A DNA stretch of 64,000 bases from Inhella inkyongensis (GCF_005952805.1 NZ_CP040709.1:806001-870000); one strand, 5' to 3'; shown: positions 33,230 through 43,053, counted from the stretch's first letter. Made by a program: numbers and translations. Notes: generated by a model from the letters alone, not told the origin.

Positions 33230-35239
33230 TCAGTGCGCAATGCGCTCCGGGCGACCTTCATGCAAGTGGTGGCGTTGGCGCTTCATTTCCTTGCGGAACA
33301 GGCCAAGCTCCTCGCGGGTCGGCAACGGGCCGCCGGCGGCGAAGGGCTTGCGCATGGCTTCACCGTCCAGCACCATATTGGCGGACCAGCTCTCGCCGGC
33401 TCGCATGGGCGTTGGAGCTGGCAGCAGGCCAATCTCGGTCAGGTCGAACCAGGGCGCCATCTCGCTCAGGATCAAGCGAGCACGCGCATGCATCCGGGTG
33501 TCGCCGATGCGGCCGCGCTGGCCCCATCGAACCATGATGGTGCGGCCGGTATCGGAGGCCTGGATGGCGGGCGTGATGGCGACGTCGCGGCGATAGCCCA
33601 GGCGGCGCGCCAGTAGCACTTCTTCAAAAGTCATTGCAGCGTCCTCGTTGGGCGAGGAGTAGGCGTACTCGTCGGTGGCCAAATCGGGAGCGAAGAAGCT
33701 GATGATTTGTTCGGGGGTGTATGCGTTGTGCGCGGCTGTGGCCTTGACGCCCTGGAATTTCACCTGGCCCAGCGATTTCATTTCGGCCGAACGCAAAGGG
33801 TACTGACCCTCTGCGTGGTCGGAGACGAGCTGATTGGCGTTGTAACGCGGCTCGATGGTGCCCCAAAGGGTCTTGCTGCCATTGAGTGCGCCGTAAGTCG
33901 CTGGCGGCACGAAGTCCAAGGCATGAGCCAGTTCGTGGTACATCAGCGGGCCGGCTTCGGCCAGCAGATCAGCAATCGGGCGGCTGACGCGCTGATTCGG
34001 GTCGTAGTAGCTGTAGATGCTGGCGTTGCTCTTGGTGTAGCGCCAGAGCATGTCGTACTGCAACTCCCGGCCAAACGCGCCCCGGTAGTCCGGGGCTTCG
34101 TTGATGGTGTCGCGCTCCTCGGGGGTAAGCCAGAAGTTATCTGCGTCCAGATGGATGGCACCGGTTACCCCAAAGTAGAAAGAAGGCCGAACCTGGGCGC
34201 CGATGACCACGGCGGTGGTCGACATCAGCATGCGGCGGAAGTCGCCATGGGTGTCATGCGCCTCCAGGAAGCGACGGAAGTTCGCGCCCATCCAGTCGTG
34301 CGAGACGAGCACGCGGTTCATAACCTGGTCGATGGTGGGCAACTGCCCCTGGGTCTCTTGGGCCAACAGTGGTAGTCGGCTCAAGGTGCAGAGGTCGGCC
34401 TCTTGCTGGCTGGCGTCAAACACACAGGGCACCAAGTTGGCGGCATGCGGGCCGTTGGCCAGATAGGGGTAGACGCGGGAGATATGTTGCTTCGGCCACA
34501 GATGGGTCTTGCTGGTTGAGGGCGCCTGTTCGTGGCGCTCTACCAGTACCGTCGCTTCGGCGCTGTCGCTGCGGCCATTGACCTGTGCAGTGACGCGCAG
34601 ACGGATGGGGGTGTCCTGGCCGACGGTCGGCGCCGTGAAGTACGCCACCAGCGGATCCTGGGTGTCCAGGGTCACGGTCGGGCCTTCGATCTGGGTCCAG
34701 CGCAGGTTGTTGGCGCTGACGCCGGCAGCCGGCCAGGCGCGGATGGAAACCTTGCCGCCCATGCGCACGCTGTGGCTGGTGCGGGCCACCACCAAGGGGG
34801 CGGCGCTGGCTGCGGGCACATCCAAACTGACCTGGCGCGTTTGCGGCTGGTTGTTGGCGTCTGTGAAGCTCACGCTGAAGCCATAGTGACCGCTTTGCGG
34901 GGCCTCGAAGGCCATCATGGGCGAACGATGCGCAGTGATCGATACGCTGGGGCCTTCGGTCTGCGTCCAGCTCAGGTTCTTCAGGCTGCCGCTGGATTCG
35001 CAGTTCAGGATGCCCACGGCGCCCAGGCGACCCGCGCTGCTGGGGGCATGCTGGACCAACTGAATGCCACTGTTGCTGGTGCAGGCGCTGCTAGCCACCG
35101 GGGTCGGCGTGGGGGTTGGCGCCGGATTGGGGGTCGGAGCGCTGGAGCCTCCGCCACCACCACAGGCACTCAGCAAGACACTCAGTCCTGCCACCACAAA
35201 CCCATTCAATCCACTTCTCAAGACAGCTCTCCCGGCCAT
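33230..35239 (-). CDS. Secreted lipoprotein with PKD/REJ-like domains and an HELAH zinc-metallopeptidase motif
   Basis: A 669-residue protein from ATG 35239. The lipobox LSAC puts the lipidated Cys at residue 26, followed by GGGGGSS and a TP-rich linker. Two immunoglobulin-like repeats follow, marked by LSWTQTEGPSVSI and LRWTQIEGPTVTL. The C-terminal half contains MYHELAHALDFVPP: HELAH at 435-439 is an HExxH zinc-protease motif. A later acidic stretch (SSPNEDAAMTFEEVLL) could supply the third ligand. I do not recognise a named family. A surface or outer-membrane-anchored metallopeptidase is the best reading. Confidence 0.8.
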   Translation of the reverse strand: MAGRAVLRSGLNGFVVAGLSVLLSACGGGGGSSAPTPNPAPTPTPTPVASSACTSNSGIQLVQHAPSSAGRLGAVGILNCESSGSLKNLSWTQTEGPSVSITAHRSPMMAFEAPQSGHYGFSVSFTDANNQPQTRQVSLDVPAASAAPLVVARTSHSVRMGGKVSIRAWPAAGVSANNLRWTQIEGPTVTLDTQDPLVAYFTAPTVGQDTPIRLRVTAQVNGRSDSAEATVLVERHEQAPSTSKTHLWPKQHISRVYPYLANGPHAANLVPCVFDASQQEADLCTLSRLPLLAQETQGQLPTIDQVMNRVLVSHDWMGANFRRFLEAHDTHGDFRRMLMSTTAVVIGAQVRPSFYFGVTGAIHLDADNFWLTPEERDTINEAPDYRGAFGRELQYDMLWRYTKSNASIYSYYDPNQRVSRPIADLLAEAGPLMYHELAHALDFVPPATYGALNGSKTLWGTIEPRYNANQLVSDHAEGQYPLRSAEMKSLGQVKFQGVKATAAHNAYTPEQIISFFAPDLATDEYAYSSPNEDAAMTFEEVLLARRLGYRRDVAITPAIQASDTGRTIMVRWGQRGRIGDTRMHARARLILSEMAPWFDLTEIGLLPAPTPMRAGESWSANMVLDGEAMRKPFAAGGPLPTREELGLFRKEMKRQRHHLHEGRPERIAH

Positions 35240-35334
35240 GCAGCGCCCGTAGGCGCACAGATGAAACTGCGCCCTTGGCGCAAAAAAGCGAAAACGCGCC
35301 CTGCGGCGCGAAAGGGCGCGAGTGTCGCCAGGGG

Positions 35335-35356
35335 CGGCTAAAGATCGGCTAAAGAT
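35335..35356. promoter_or_regulatory. Perfect tandem 11-bp repeat (candidate response-regulator site)
   Basis: CGGCTAAAGAT is repeated exactly twice (35335-35345, 35346-35356). On the minus strand this reads CTTTAG-N5-CTTTAG, one base per hexamer different from the CTTCAG-N5-CTTCAG array at eptA and close to the PmrA box. It lies 95 bp upstream of the lipoprotein gene (minus) and 125 bp upstream of the acyltransferase (plus). Confidence 0.5.
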
Positions 35357-35480
35357 TTGCAAGCCGGCGACAAAACCTGCCTCCTTCTCGTGAAGGATTG
35401 ACGTGGCCCCGGGAAGGAGCGGGGGCGGGGCGGCCAGAATGGCGGCCTTTCCTGCTGTTCCGGGCTCCGTGCCCACTGCC

Positions 35481-36374
35481 ATGCTGTCTTGGATTCCTGC
35501 GCCCCTGCTGGGTGTCATCAGCGCGCTGCTGCTGGGTGTCAACACCATCGTCTGGTGCACGCCGCTGTTCGCGCTTTCGATCCTTAAATTCGTATTGCCC
35601 TGGGCGGTCGTGCGCCGGCTCATCGACCCCTGGCTGAATCGCATTGCCAAGAGCTGGATTGCCTGCAACAGCGCCTGGATGCTGCTGACCCATCGCGCCC
35701 GTTGGGACGTTCAGGGCCTGGAGGGACTCAAGAGTGGTGGCTGGTACATGGTGAATTGCAACCACCAGAGCTGGGTCGACATCTTTGTGCTGCAGCGCGT
35801 CTTCAATCGCCACATTCCCTTCCTGAAGTTCTTCCTCAAGCAGGAACTGATCTGGGTGCCGATGATCGGCCTGGCTTGGTGGGCGCTGGACTTTCCCTTC
35901 ATGCGCCGCCATGGCAAGGCGGCCCTGCGCAAAAACCCCGAGCTGCGCCACCAAGACATGGAGACCACGCGTCGCAGTTGCGCGCGCTTCGCCTTGGTGC
36001 CCACCAGTGTGATGAACTTTGCCGAGGGCACGCGCTTCACCCCAGCCAAGCATGCCCAACAAAGCTCCCCCTATCGGCATCTGCTCAAGCCCAAGGGTGG
36101 CGCGCTGGCACTGGCGCTCAATGTGATGGGCGAGCGCTTTCGCGCGCTGCTCGATGTCACCATCGTCTACCCCGATGGGGTGCCGAGTTATTGGGACATG
36201 GCCTGCGGTCGCATGGGGCGGGTGATCGTGCGCGTGCAGGAGCGCGAGGTGCCGGCCGCCTTCTTGCAGGGCGACTACAGCGAGGACCCCGAGTACCGCA
36301 AGGAGTTCCAGGCCTGGCTGGGTCAGATCTGGGCCGAGAAAGACCAGTTGATCGAATCCTTGCGACAGCCCTGA
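35481..36374 (+). CDS. Lysophospholipid acyltransferase family protein (YihG-like)
   Basis: A PlsC-family acyltransferase of about 297 residues. N-terminal hydrophobic helices (LLGVISALLLGVNTIVW) precede the catalytic HX4D motif in NCNHQSWVD, then FLKQELIWVPMIG and the glycerophosphate-binding FAEGTRFTP. It resembles E. coli YihG, which acylates lysophospholipids at the inner membrane. ATG 35481 is chosen because it begins right before the first hydrophobic helix; ATG 35439 is an in-frame alternative. Confidence 0.87.
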   Translation: MLSWIPAPLLGVISALLLGVNTIVWCTPLFALSILKFVLPWAVVRRLIDPWLNRIAKSWIACNSAWMLLTHRARWDVQGLEGLKSGGWYMVNCNHQSWVDIFVLQRVFNRHIPFLKFFLKQELIWVPMIGLAWWALDFPFMRRHGKAALRKNPELRHQDMETTRRSCARFALVPTSVMNFAEGTRFTPAKHAQQSSPYRHLLKPKGGALALALNVMGERFRALLDVTIVYPDGVPSYWDMACGRMGRVIVRVQEREVPAAFLQGDYSEDPEYRKEFQAWLGQIWAEKDQLIESLRQP

Positions 36375-36598
36375 GCAAACCAAGGGGTTGCACGCATTGC
36401 GCGATGGGGCTGTGACTTTTAGGGCGGGCCCGTAACAGGAACAAGATCGGCTCAGGCCCCTCTAACTGGCGGGGTCCTCCAAGGCCTAGGCACCGGGCGG
36501 CGCGCGACGCGGGTGTCTTGGGTTTTGGGGCCTCTGCATCCGCCCGGCGCGGCTGGGTGGCTGCGGTGGTGATCCTCAACTTGTTCAAGGAGAGCACC

Positions 36599-37045
36599 AT
36601 GCCCCGTACCCTGACTTCTGCCCTTGCCCTGTTCGCCCTCGGTGTGAGTGCGGCTCAAGCCGCCGAGCCTTCGCTGGATCGCGTCGAGGTCTCCGGACCC
36701 TCCCAGCTGCGTGTCGATGTGCGCGCCGCCTGTCCCGCCATGAGTGAGTCTCTGGCTGAAGACCTCGCCCGCGCCATCTATCGGGTGGGTCGGGATGCTG
36801 AATTCGAGGTGCACTTCAATCTGCACGGTGGCCAAGTCCAGGAGGTTGAAGCCAAGGGCCGGGCCTTCGAATATCGTGGCGCCGTACGCAATGCGGTTCG
36901 TCAGCTGGAATGCCGCGATGCCGTGGCTCAGACCAAGCCGCAACGCTTCGGCTTCGTGTTGGCCATTCGGACCGGCGAAGAGGATGGCCCGGCCCGCTAT
37001 GCCATCAGCGAACTGCCCGCACCCACCTTGGCACGCGCGGACTGA
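36599..37045 (+). CDS. Small exported protein of unknown function
   Basis: A 148-residue protein with a signal peptide (MPRTLTSALALFALGVSAAQA) and a ribosome site AAGGAG seven bases before ATG 36599. The mature part has two cysteines (RAACPAM and LECRDAV, possibly a disulfide) around a basic/acidic, beta-rich stretch (FEVHFNLHGGQVQEVEAKG). Not recognised. It is monocistronic and followed by a strong terminator. The 224-bp upstream gap shows no gene. Confidence 0.72.
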   Translation: MPRTLTSALALFALGVSAAQAAEPSLDRVEVSGPSQLRVDVRAACPAMSESLAEDLARAIYRVGRDAEFEVHFNLHGGQVQEVEAKGRAFEYRGAVRNAVRQLECRDAVAQTKPQRFGFVLAIRTGEEDGPARYAISELPAPTLARAD

Positions 37046-37136
37046 AGTCGAGGCGTCTTCGCTCTCTGGTAAAGGCGAGTCGTCTGGAGTGTCAAGCCAG
37101 CGGCAGCCGCCCGCACGTCCTACGCGAGGCCTGAAA

Positions 37137-37168
37137 GCAAAGAGCCGGCCCAGGGGCCGGCTCTTTGC
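37137..37168. terminator. Bidirectional intrinsic terminator
   Basis: GCAAAGAGCCGGCCC and GGGCCGGCTCTTTGC form a perfect 15-bp stem with a two-base loop, flanked by CATTT on the plus side. It lies between the convergent genes ending at 37045 and 37188. Confidence 0.85.
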
Positions 37169-37187
37169 ATTTCAGGGTGCTTGAAGC

Positions 37188-37550
37188 TCAGGGCGTCGGG
37201 GTCTCGCTCTTCAACTTGCCCTTGCGATAGCTGAATTGGTGCTCTTCCACGGCCGGCTTGCCGGCGGCGGTGGGGTTGGCAGCCAGCACCTTGGCGGGGT
37301 CCAGGCTGGCCAGATATTGGTTGTACTGGCCTTCGCTGCAGGCCACCTTGGCGCCCTTGCGGGCTTCGCCGCGCAACTCGCCCTTGTGATAGTTGAACTG
37401 GAACTCATTGGCGCCGGCTGCGGCCACGGTCACCGGGTTCTTGGCGGCGCATTCGCTGCGCAGTGCGGCGTCGCCCGAGGCGGCAAAGGCCGTCAGGGGC
37501 AGAAAAGCGGCGGCCACCAGGGCGGCGCGGTGAAGGGGGGCGAATTTCAT
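37188..37550 (-). CDS. Small periplasmic protein with duplicated FxYxKGxL motif
   Basis: A 120-residue protein with a signal peptide (APLHRAALVAAAFLPLTAFA) and a clear AGGAG ribosome site before ATG 37550. The mature part contains two similar motifs: EFQFNYHKGELRGEARKG and, at the C-terminus, EHQFSYRKGKLKSE. A pair of cysteines (SECAAKN, ACSEGQY) lies on either side of the first copy. Family and function not recognised. Confidence 0.72.
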   Translation of the reverse strand: MKFAPLHRAALVAAAFLPLTAFAASGDAALRSECAAKNPVTVAAAGANEFQFNYHKGELRGEARKGAKVACSEGQYNQYLASLDPAKVLAANPTAAGKPAVEEHQFSYRKGKLKSETPTP

Positions 37551-37709
37551 GGGGTACTCCTGGGCGGGCGTTCGAGTCGACGTTGGGTCGGGCATTCGGT
37601 CGGGCGGCCGATCCAAGCAGCCACGGGCGGGAATTTACCGTCTGCCCGGTTTTTGCGCATCGGGGTCGGCCCCGCGCTGAGGGGGCGGCTGCGGTGAACT
37701 ATTGCCGGA

Positions 37710-38396
37710 TTACAAATCTGAAGGCTGAATCCAACACCACTGGCCTGGCGCCAAGCCGTCCGGAATGGTCTGGCGCCCGAAGCCGCTGCGGTGCAGGGCC
37801 TCGACCCGGTTGCCCACCGCCGCCACCATGCGCTTGACCTGGTGGTAGCGCCCACCCGTGAGGGTCAGGCGCAAGAGAGTGGGTTCGATCAACTCCGCGC
37901 CCTGAGCCTGGATGGGCTCCGGGTCGTCGTTCAAGACCACGCCGCTCAGCAGTTGCTGCCGCGCTGCTTCGTCCATCGGGTGTTTGAGCGTCGCCTCGTA
38001 GATCTTCGGCACCTTGCGCTTGGGATGCGTCAGGCGGTGGATCAAGGCGCCGTCATCGGTCAGCAGCAGCAGGCCGGTGGTGTCTTCGTCCAGCCGCCCC
38101 ACGGGCTGCAGGCCGCGCACCCGCAAGGGGCCGGGCAAGAGGCTCAGTACGCTGGGGTGGTGCTTGGGCTTCAGGCTGCATTCATAGCCGGTGGGCTTGT
38201 GCAGGAGCACCAGGGCCTTGTCGCAGTAGGGCCAGGCTTGGCCGTCGACCTCAAAGACCAGACCCTCGGGTTCGAATTCTTCGTAGGGGTCGGTGCAGAC
38301 CCGGCCCTGGATCGTGACCTGACCGTGCACGGCCATGCCGGCGCATTCGTGCCGGGTGCCAAAGCCCTGGCTAAAAAGGAGTTGCTGAAGTTGCAT
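37710..38396 (-). CDS. rsuA: 16S rRNA pseudouridine synthase, RsuA family
   Basis: A 228-residue pseudouridine synthase. The N-terminal ~60 residues form an S4-like RNA-binding domain, followed by the catalytic domain with GRLDEDTTGLLLLTDDG, where the Asp of RLD is the catalytic residue. VPKIYEATL and GGRYHQVKRMVAAVGN are further RsuA/RluB-family motifs. It probably modifies U516 of 16S rRNA. Confidence 0.9.
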   Translation of the reverse strand: MQLQQLLFSQGFGTRHECAGMAVHGQVTIQGRVCTDPYEEFEPEGLVFEVDGQAWPYCDKALVLLHKPTGYECSLKPKHHPSVLSLLPGPLRVRGLQPVGRLDEDTTGLLLLTDDGALIHRLTHPKRKVPKIYEATLKHPMDEAARQQLLSGVVLNDDPEPIQAQGAELIEPTLLRLTLTGGRYHQVKRMVAAVGNRVEALHRSGFGRQTIPDGLAPGQWCWIQPSDL

Positions 38397-38480
38397 GGGC
38401 GCATGCTAGGGCCAGGCCGATGGCGTCTGGAGGGGGCTCTCTAGAATCCCGCACCTTTCAGAATTCAGCAGGACCCCACC

Positions 38481-39659
38481 ATGAACCTCCCCGGCCTCGA
38501 CTTCCAACTCGGCGAAGACATTGACGCCCTGCGCGACGCTGTGCGCGCCTTTGCCGACGCCGAAATCGCGCCGCGCGCGGCCGAGATCGACCGCAGCGAC
38601 CAGTTCCCGATGGACCTGTGGCGCAAGATGGGCGAGCTGGGCGTGCTGGGCATCACCGTGCCGGAGCAGTACGGCGGCGCCGACATGGGCTATCTGGCCC
38701 ATATGGTGGCGATGGAAGAGATCAGTCGCGCAAGCGCCTCGGTGGGCCTGTCCTACGGCGCGCACAGCAATCTGTGCGTGAACCAGATCAAGCGCAACGG
38801 CAACGACGCGCAACGCGCGAAATACCTGCCCAAGCTGATCAGTGGCGAGCATGTGGGCGCTCTGGCCATGAGCGAACCTGGCGCCGGCTCCGACGTCATC
38901 AGCATGAAGCTCAAGGCCGAGGACAAGGGCGGCTACTACCTGCTGAACGGCAGCAAGATGTGGATCACCAATGGGCCGGACGCCGACACCATGGTGGTCT
39001 ACGCCAAGACCGAGCCCGAGCTGGGTGCGCGTGGCGTCACCGCCTTCATCGTCGAAAAGGGCATGAAGGGCTTCTTCACGGCGCAGAAGCTGGACAAGCT
39101 GGGCATGCGCGGCAGCCACACCGGCGAGATGGTGTTCCAGGACGTCGAGGTGCCGGCCGAGAACATCCTCGGGGGCCTGAACCAGGGCGCCAAGGTGCTG
39201 ATGAGCGGCCTGGACTATGAGCGCGCCGTGCTGGCCGCCGGCCCCATCGGCATCATGCAATCGGTGATGGACAACGTGGTGCCCTATATCCACGACCGCA
39301 AGCAGTTCGGCCAGAGCATCGGCGAGTTCCAGCTCATCCAGGGCAAGGTGGCGGACATGTACACCGTGCTGCAGGCCGGCCGCTCGTTCTGCTACACCAT
39401 CGGCAAGAACCTGGACAAGCTGGGTGCGGCCCATGTGCGCCAGGTGCGCAAGGACTGCGCGTCCGTCATCCTCTGGTGCGCCGAGAAGGCCACCTGGATG
39501 GCCGGCGAAGGCGTGCAGATCTTTGGTGGCAACGGCTACATCAACGAGTACCCGTTGGGCCGCCTGTGGCGTGACGCCAAGCTGTATGAAATTGGTGCGG
39601 GCACCAGCGAGATCCGCCGCATGCTGATCGGGCGTGAGTTGTTCGCGGAGACGATGTGA
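38481..39659 (+). CDS. Isovaleryl-CoA dehydrogenase
   Basis: A 392-residue acyl-CoA dehydrogenase. FAD-domain motifs are [13 protein letters not shown] and [12 protein letters not shown]; the catalytic base is the Glu in [14 protein letters not shown], the position specific to isovaleryl-CoA dehydrogenases. The C-terminal [20 protein letters not shown] and [16 protein letters not shown] complete the family pattern. It acts in leucine catabolism. The usual partners (methylcrotonyl-CoA carboxylase) are not adjacent here. Its stop overlaps the next gene's start. Confidence 0.93.
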   Translation: MNLPGLDFQLGEDIDALRDAVRAFADAEIAPRAAEIDRSDQFPMDLWRKMGELGVLGITVPEQYGGADMGYLAHMVAMEEISRASASVGLSYGAHSNLCVNQIKRNGNDAQRAKYLPKLISGEHVGALAMSEPGAGSDVISMKLKAEDKGGYYLLNGSKMWITNGPDADTMVVYAKTEPELGARGVTAFIVEKGMKGFFTAQKLDKLGMRGSHTGEMVFQDVEVPAENILGGLNQGAKVLMSGLDYERAVLAAGPIGIMQSVMDNVVPYIHDRKQFGQSIGEFQLIQGKVADMYTVLQAGRSFCYTIGKNLDKLGAAHVRQVRKDCASVILWCAEKATWMAGEGVQIFGGNGYINEYPLGRLWRDAKLYEIGAGTSEIRRMLIGRELFAETM

Positions 39660-40033
39660 TGGTGCTGGCCTTTGGCGCGTTGATGGTGATCCTGGGCCTG
39701 CTCTCGGGTGGGGTGCTCACCGCCGCGGCGCTGGGGGCCACCGCCCTGCAGCCGGGCTGGACGGCCTGGCTGGCCTATCCCGGCTTGATCCTGCTGGGCT
39801 ATGGGCTCTTCGTCATCCCGGCCAATGCTGGCCCCATCCATCTGCTGACCAAGGGCAGTGGCGCGCTGTGTCTGATGCTCGGCATGGTGGCCATTGCGGT
39901 GCTGGTGCTGCGTTCGCTGGGCATCCTGGTGTTTGAAGGCGGCACCTTCACCTTGTGGTGGGTGTTTGGCTGTAGCCTGGTGCTGGGGCCGCTGGGGTGG
40001 TTGGGCTCCCGCGTACCCAAGCAGGGCGCATGA
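39659..40033 (+). CDS. Small polytopic membrane protein
   Basis: A 124-residue protein with about four hydrophobic helices (ALMVILGLLSGGVLTAAALGA, YPGLILLGYGLFVIPA, LCLMLGMVAIAVLVLRSLGILV in pieces, WWVFGCSLVLGPLGWLG). It starts on the last base of the dehydrogenase stop and overlaps the following GNAT gene by four bases. Function not recognised. Confidence 0.75.
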   Translation: MVLAFGALMVILGLLSGGVLTAAALGATALQPGWTAWLAYPGLILLGYGLFVIPANAGPIHLLTKGSGALCLMLGMVAIAVLVLRSLGILVFEGGTFTLWWVFGCSLVLGPLGWLGSRVPKQGA

Positions 40034-40554
40034 GCGAGTCGATCGAGCTGGGGCGGCGCGGCTGGACATTGAGAGCCTGGCGTGCCGACGATGCCGCCAG
40101 TCTTCAGCCACTGGGCAATGACGAGCGCATTGCGCGTTGGATGGCCGACAGTTGGCCCATGCCTTACACGGCTGCGGACGCCCAGTGGTGGGTAGAAACC
40201 GGCTCGCGGGAGTTTGGTTCTTGCTGGGCGATCTGTCTGAACGACCGGCCGCAGGGCGGCTGCGGCGTGAATCCAGGGTTGGGCTTTTTGCGTTGCAATG
40301 CAGAGATCGGCTGGTGGCTGAACCCCGACCACTGGGGCCAAGGACTGGCAGTCCAGGCGGGTCGGCATTGCATTGAGCACGCTTTGGCCCAAACAGAGAT
40401 CACCCGCATTTTTGCTGCCGTGCACGGAGGGAACGAACGCTCTATGCGCGTTGCCGGCAAGCTAGGCATGACGCTAGAGGGCGTGCAGCGCCAAGGTGCG
40501 ATCAAGCAGGGGCGGGTGATTGACCGCCATATCTACGCCATCTACCGCGCATGA
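40030..40554 (+). CDS. GNAT-family N-acetyltransferase (RimJ/RimL-like)
   Basis: A 174-residue acetyltransferase of the RimJ-like branch: LGRRGWTLRAWRADDAASL near the N-terminus, GWWLNPDHWGQGLAVQAGR as the acetyl-CoA loop, and NERSMRVAGKLGMTLEG near the C-terminus. Substrate unknown. Starts by ATGA overlap with the small membrane protein and ends by ATGA overlap with the carbonic anhydrase gene. Confidence 0.88.
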   Translation: MSESIELGRRGWTLRAWRADDAASLQPLGNDERIARWMADSWPMPYTAADAQWWVETGSREFGSCWAICLNDRPQGGCGVNPGLGFLRCNAEIGWWLNPDHWGQGLAVQAGRHCIEHALAQTEITRIFAAVHGGNERSMRVAGKLGMTLEGVQRQGAIKQGRVIDRHIYAIYRA

Positions 40555-41216
40555 GCCAAGAGCTTTCCGAACTGTTCGACAGCAACCGCGCCTGGGCCGC
40601 CGCCCAGGAAAAGCGTCAGCCCGGCTTTTTCACGCGCCTGCTGGGCCAGCAGACGCCGCAATACCTGTGGATAGGCTGCTCCGACAGCCGCGTGCCGGCC
40701 AATGATCTGGTGGGCCTGCTGCCGGGCGAGCTGTTCGTGCATCGCAATGTGGCCAATCTGGTGGTGCACACCGACCTCAACGCGCTCTCGGTGATCCAGT
40801 TCGCGGTGGATGCACTCAAGGTCCAGCACGTGATCGTGGTCGGTCATTCACAGTGCGGCGGCGTGAAGGCCGCGCTGGCCGGCGCCCGGGTGGGCCTGGT
40901 GGACAACTGGTTGCGCCATGTGCAGGACGTGCGCGACCAGCATGCCGCCTTGCTGGAGCAGGTGCCCGAGGCGCTGCGGGTGGATGCCCTGGTGGAGCTG
41001 AATGTGCTGGAGCAGGCGCGCAACGTCTGCCACACCACCATCGTCAAGGATGCCTGGGCGCGCGGCCAGAGCGTGGTGGTGCATGGCTGGGTCTACGGCC
41101 TGCACAACGGCCTGCTGCAGGACTTGCGCATCACCGCCGCCGGGCCCGACGATGTGCTCCCGGCCTACCGCGCCGGCCTGGAGCGGGTGACGCGCCGCTA
41201 CGTCGTAGAGGGCTGA
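40551..41216 (+). CDS. can: Beta-class carbonic anhydrase
   Basis: A 221-residue enzyme that interconverts CO2 and bicarbonate. Zinc ligands are visible: Cys in IGCSDSRVPAN, and His/Cys in VVGHSQCGGVKAAL; the Asp-Arg pair follows the first Cys. FVHRNVANLV is also family-typical. Length matches E. coli Can. Confidence 0.95.
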   Translation: MSQELSELFDSNRAWAAAQEKRQPGFFTRLLGQQTPQYLWIGCSDSRVPANDLVGLLPGELFVHRNVANLVVHTDLNALSVIQFAVDALKVQHVIVVGHSQCGGVKAALAGARVGLVDNWLRHVQDVRDQHAALLEQVPEALRVDALVELNVLEQARNVCHTTIVKDAWARGQSVVVHGWVYGLHNGLLQDLRITAAGPDDVLPAYRAGLERVTRRYVVEG

Positions 41217-41288
41217 GCCCAGAATTGCGAAGGCTGGGCCATTGGCTCGGGCTAGGCTAGAGCCCTTACGCATCTGAAGGGCCTGCCG

Positions 41289-43034
41289 ATGTTTCCGCAC
41301 CAGCTCAACGACCCCCGCGCCTACGAGATTGCGCAGGCCCTGCTGGGCGGCTTCAACCGCCACTACCGGCTGTTCCGCGAGACCACGGCCCTGGCCAAGC
41401 AGCGCTTTGAGCGCGCCGACTGGCATGGCCAGCAAAAGGCCCAGGCCGAGCGCATCGCCTTCTACGACCAGCGCGTGGGCGAGTGCGTGGAGTTGCTGGA
41501 GCTGGGCTATGAGGCCTCGCAGCTGCCGATGGAGGTCTGGCAGCAGATCAAGCTGCACTACATCGGCCTGCTGACCAACCACCTGCAGCCCGAGCTGGCC
41601 GAGACCTTTTTCAACTCGGTGTGCACGCGCATCCTGCACCACAGCTACTTCCACAACGACTTTCTCTTCGTGCGTCCGGCCGTCAGCACCGAGTACATCG
41701 AAAACGACGAGCCCGCCGCCAAGCCCACCTACCGCGCCTACTACCCCGAGCCCGGGAAGCTGGGCGAAACCTTTCGGCGTATCGTCACCAACTTCCAGCT
41801 CAAGACCCCGTTCGAAGACCCGGCCCGCGATGCCGCCCATGTGGTGGCGGCGGTGGAGCGCCAGATGGGCGGCGTGAAGTGGCGCACCAACTTCCAGGTG
41901 CAGGTGCTCTCCAGCCTGTTCTATCGCAACAAGGGCGCCTATGTGGTGGGCAAGATCATCAACGGCTTTCACGAGACGCCCTTCGCCCTGCCCATCCTTC
42001 ACGGCAGCAAGGGTTTGATGATTGACGCCATGCTGTTCGGCGAGGACGACCTCTTGATGCTGTTCAGCTTCGCCCGCGCCTATTTCATGGTGGACATCGA
42101 AGTGCCGGCCGCCGCCATCCAGTTCCTGCGCAGCCTGATGCCCCGAAAGCCGCGCGCCGAGCTCTACAACGCCATCGGCCTGCAAAAGCACGGCAAGAAC
42201 TTGTTCTATCGGGACCTGCTCTACCACCTGCGCCATTCCAGCGACAAGTTCCGCATCGCCCCCGGCATCAAGGGCATGGTGATGCTGGTGTTCGACCTGC
42301 CCAGCTTTCCCTTCGTGTTCAAGCTGATCAAGGACTACTACCCGCCGCAGAAAGACACCACGCGCGAGCAGATCCAGGGCAAGTATTTGCTGGTCAAACA
42401 GCACGACCGCGTGGGACGCATGGCCGACACCCTGGAGTACAGCAATGTCGCCCTGCCGCGCCGCCGCTTCGAAGACGAGCTGATCAAGGAGCTCAAGACC
42501 TTCTGTCCCAGCCTGCTCGATGACAGCGGCGAGGACATCGTGCTCAAGCATGTCTACATTGAGCGCCGCATGGTGCCGCTCAACATCTACCTGCAGGACG
42601 CCGACGAGGCCCAGCGCGAGCACGCGGTGCTGGAGTACGGCAATGCCATCAAAGACCTGGTGGCCGCCAACATCTTCCCTGGCGACATGCTGTGGAAGAA
42701 CTTCGGCGTCACCCGCCAGGGCAAGGTGGTGTTCTACGACTACGACGAGATCGAGTACCTGACCGACTGCAACTTCCGCAAGGTGCCGGCCCCCCGCTGC
42801 GAGGAAGACGAGATGAGCGGCGAGATCTGGTACGCCGTCAACAAGGGCGATGTCTTCCCCGAGACCTTTGGTCCCTTCCTACTCGGCCACCCGGGCGTGC
42901 GCGAGCCCTTCGTGAAACACCACGCCGACCTGCTGGACCCGGCCTTCTGGCAGGGCTGCAAGGACGCCATCTTGGCGGGGCATGTGCATGATGTGTTTCC
43001 CTATGACGCCAGCCGGCGCTTTGCGCGCGGTTAA
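41289..43034 (+). CDS. aceK: Isocitrate dehydrogenase kinase/phosphatase
   Basis: A 581-residue bifunctional enzyme that phosphorylates and dephosphorylates isocitrate dehydrogenase to direct carbon into the glyoxylate shunt. Family features: [20 protein letters not shown] in pieces, [22 protein letters not shown] (kinase ATP-binding region), [17 protein letters not shown], and [31 protein letters not shown] (catalytic loop) in pieces. aceA and aceB are not adjacent. The start follows a 72-bp gap with no clear promoter. Confidence 0.95.
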   Translation: MFPHQLNDPRAYEIAQALLGGFNRHYRLFRETTALAKQRFERADWHGQQKAQAERIAFYDQRVGECVELLELGYEASQLPMEVWQQIKLHYIGLLTNHLQPELAETFFNSVCTRILHHSYFHNDFLFVRPAVSTEYIENDEPAAKPTYRAYYPEPGKLGETFRRIVTNFQLKTPFEDPARDAAHVVAAVERQMGGVKWRTNFQVQVLSSLFYRNKGAYVVGKIINGFHETPFALPILHGSKGLMIDAMLFGEDDLLMLFSFARAYFMVDIEVPAAAIQFLRSLMPRKPRAELYNAIGLQKHGKNLFYRDLLYHLRHSSDKFRIAPGIKGMVMLVFDLPSFPFVFKLIKDYYPPQKDTTREQIQGKYLLVKQHDRVGRMADTLEYSNVALPRRRFEDELIKELKTFCPSLLDDSGEDIVLKHVYIERRMVPLNIYLQDADEAQREHAVLEYGNAIKDLVAANIFPGDMLWKNFGVTRQGKVVFYDYDEIEYLTDCNFRKVPAPRCEEDEMSGEIWYAVNKGDVFPETFGPFLLGHPGVREPFVKHHADLLDPAFWQGCKDAILAGHVHDVFPYDASRRFARG

Positions 43035-43053
43035 GCCGAACGAACGAATCGCG

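Noticed and set aside
35292..35330. GCGCCC/GGGCGC hairpins upstream of the lipoprotein gene considered as a terminator
   Set aside because: The stems are short, lie in the 5' region of a divergent gene pair, and have no T tract in a useful place.
36375..36598. 224-bp gap before the exported protein at 36599, inspected for RNA genes
   Set aside because: Only a GC-rich stretch with partial dyads and a ribosome site was seen; no tRNA cloverleaf or recognised RNA motif.
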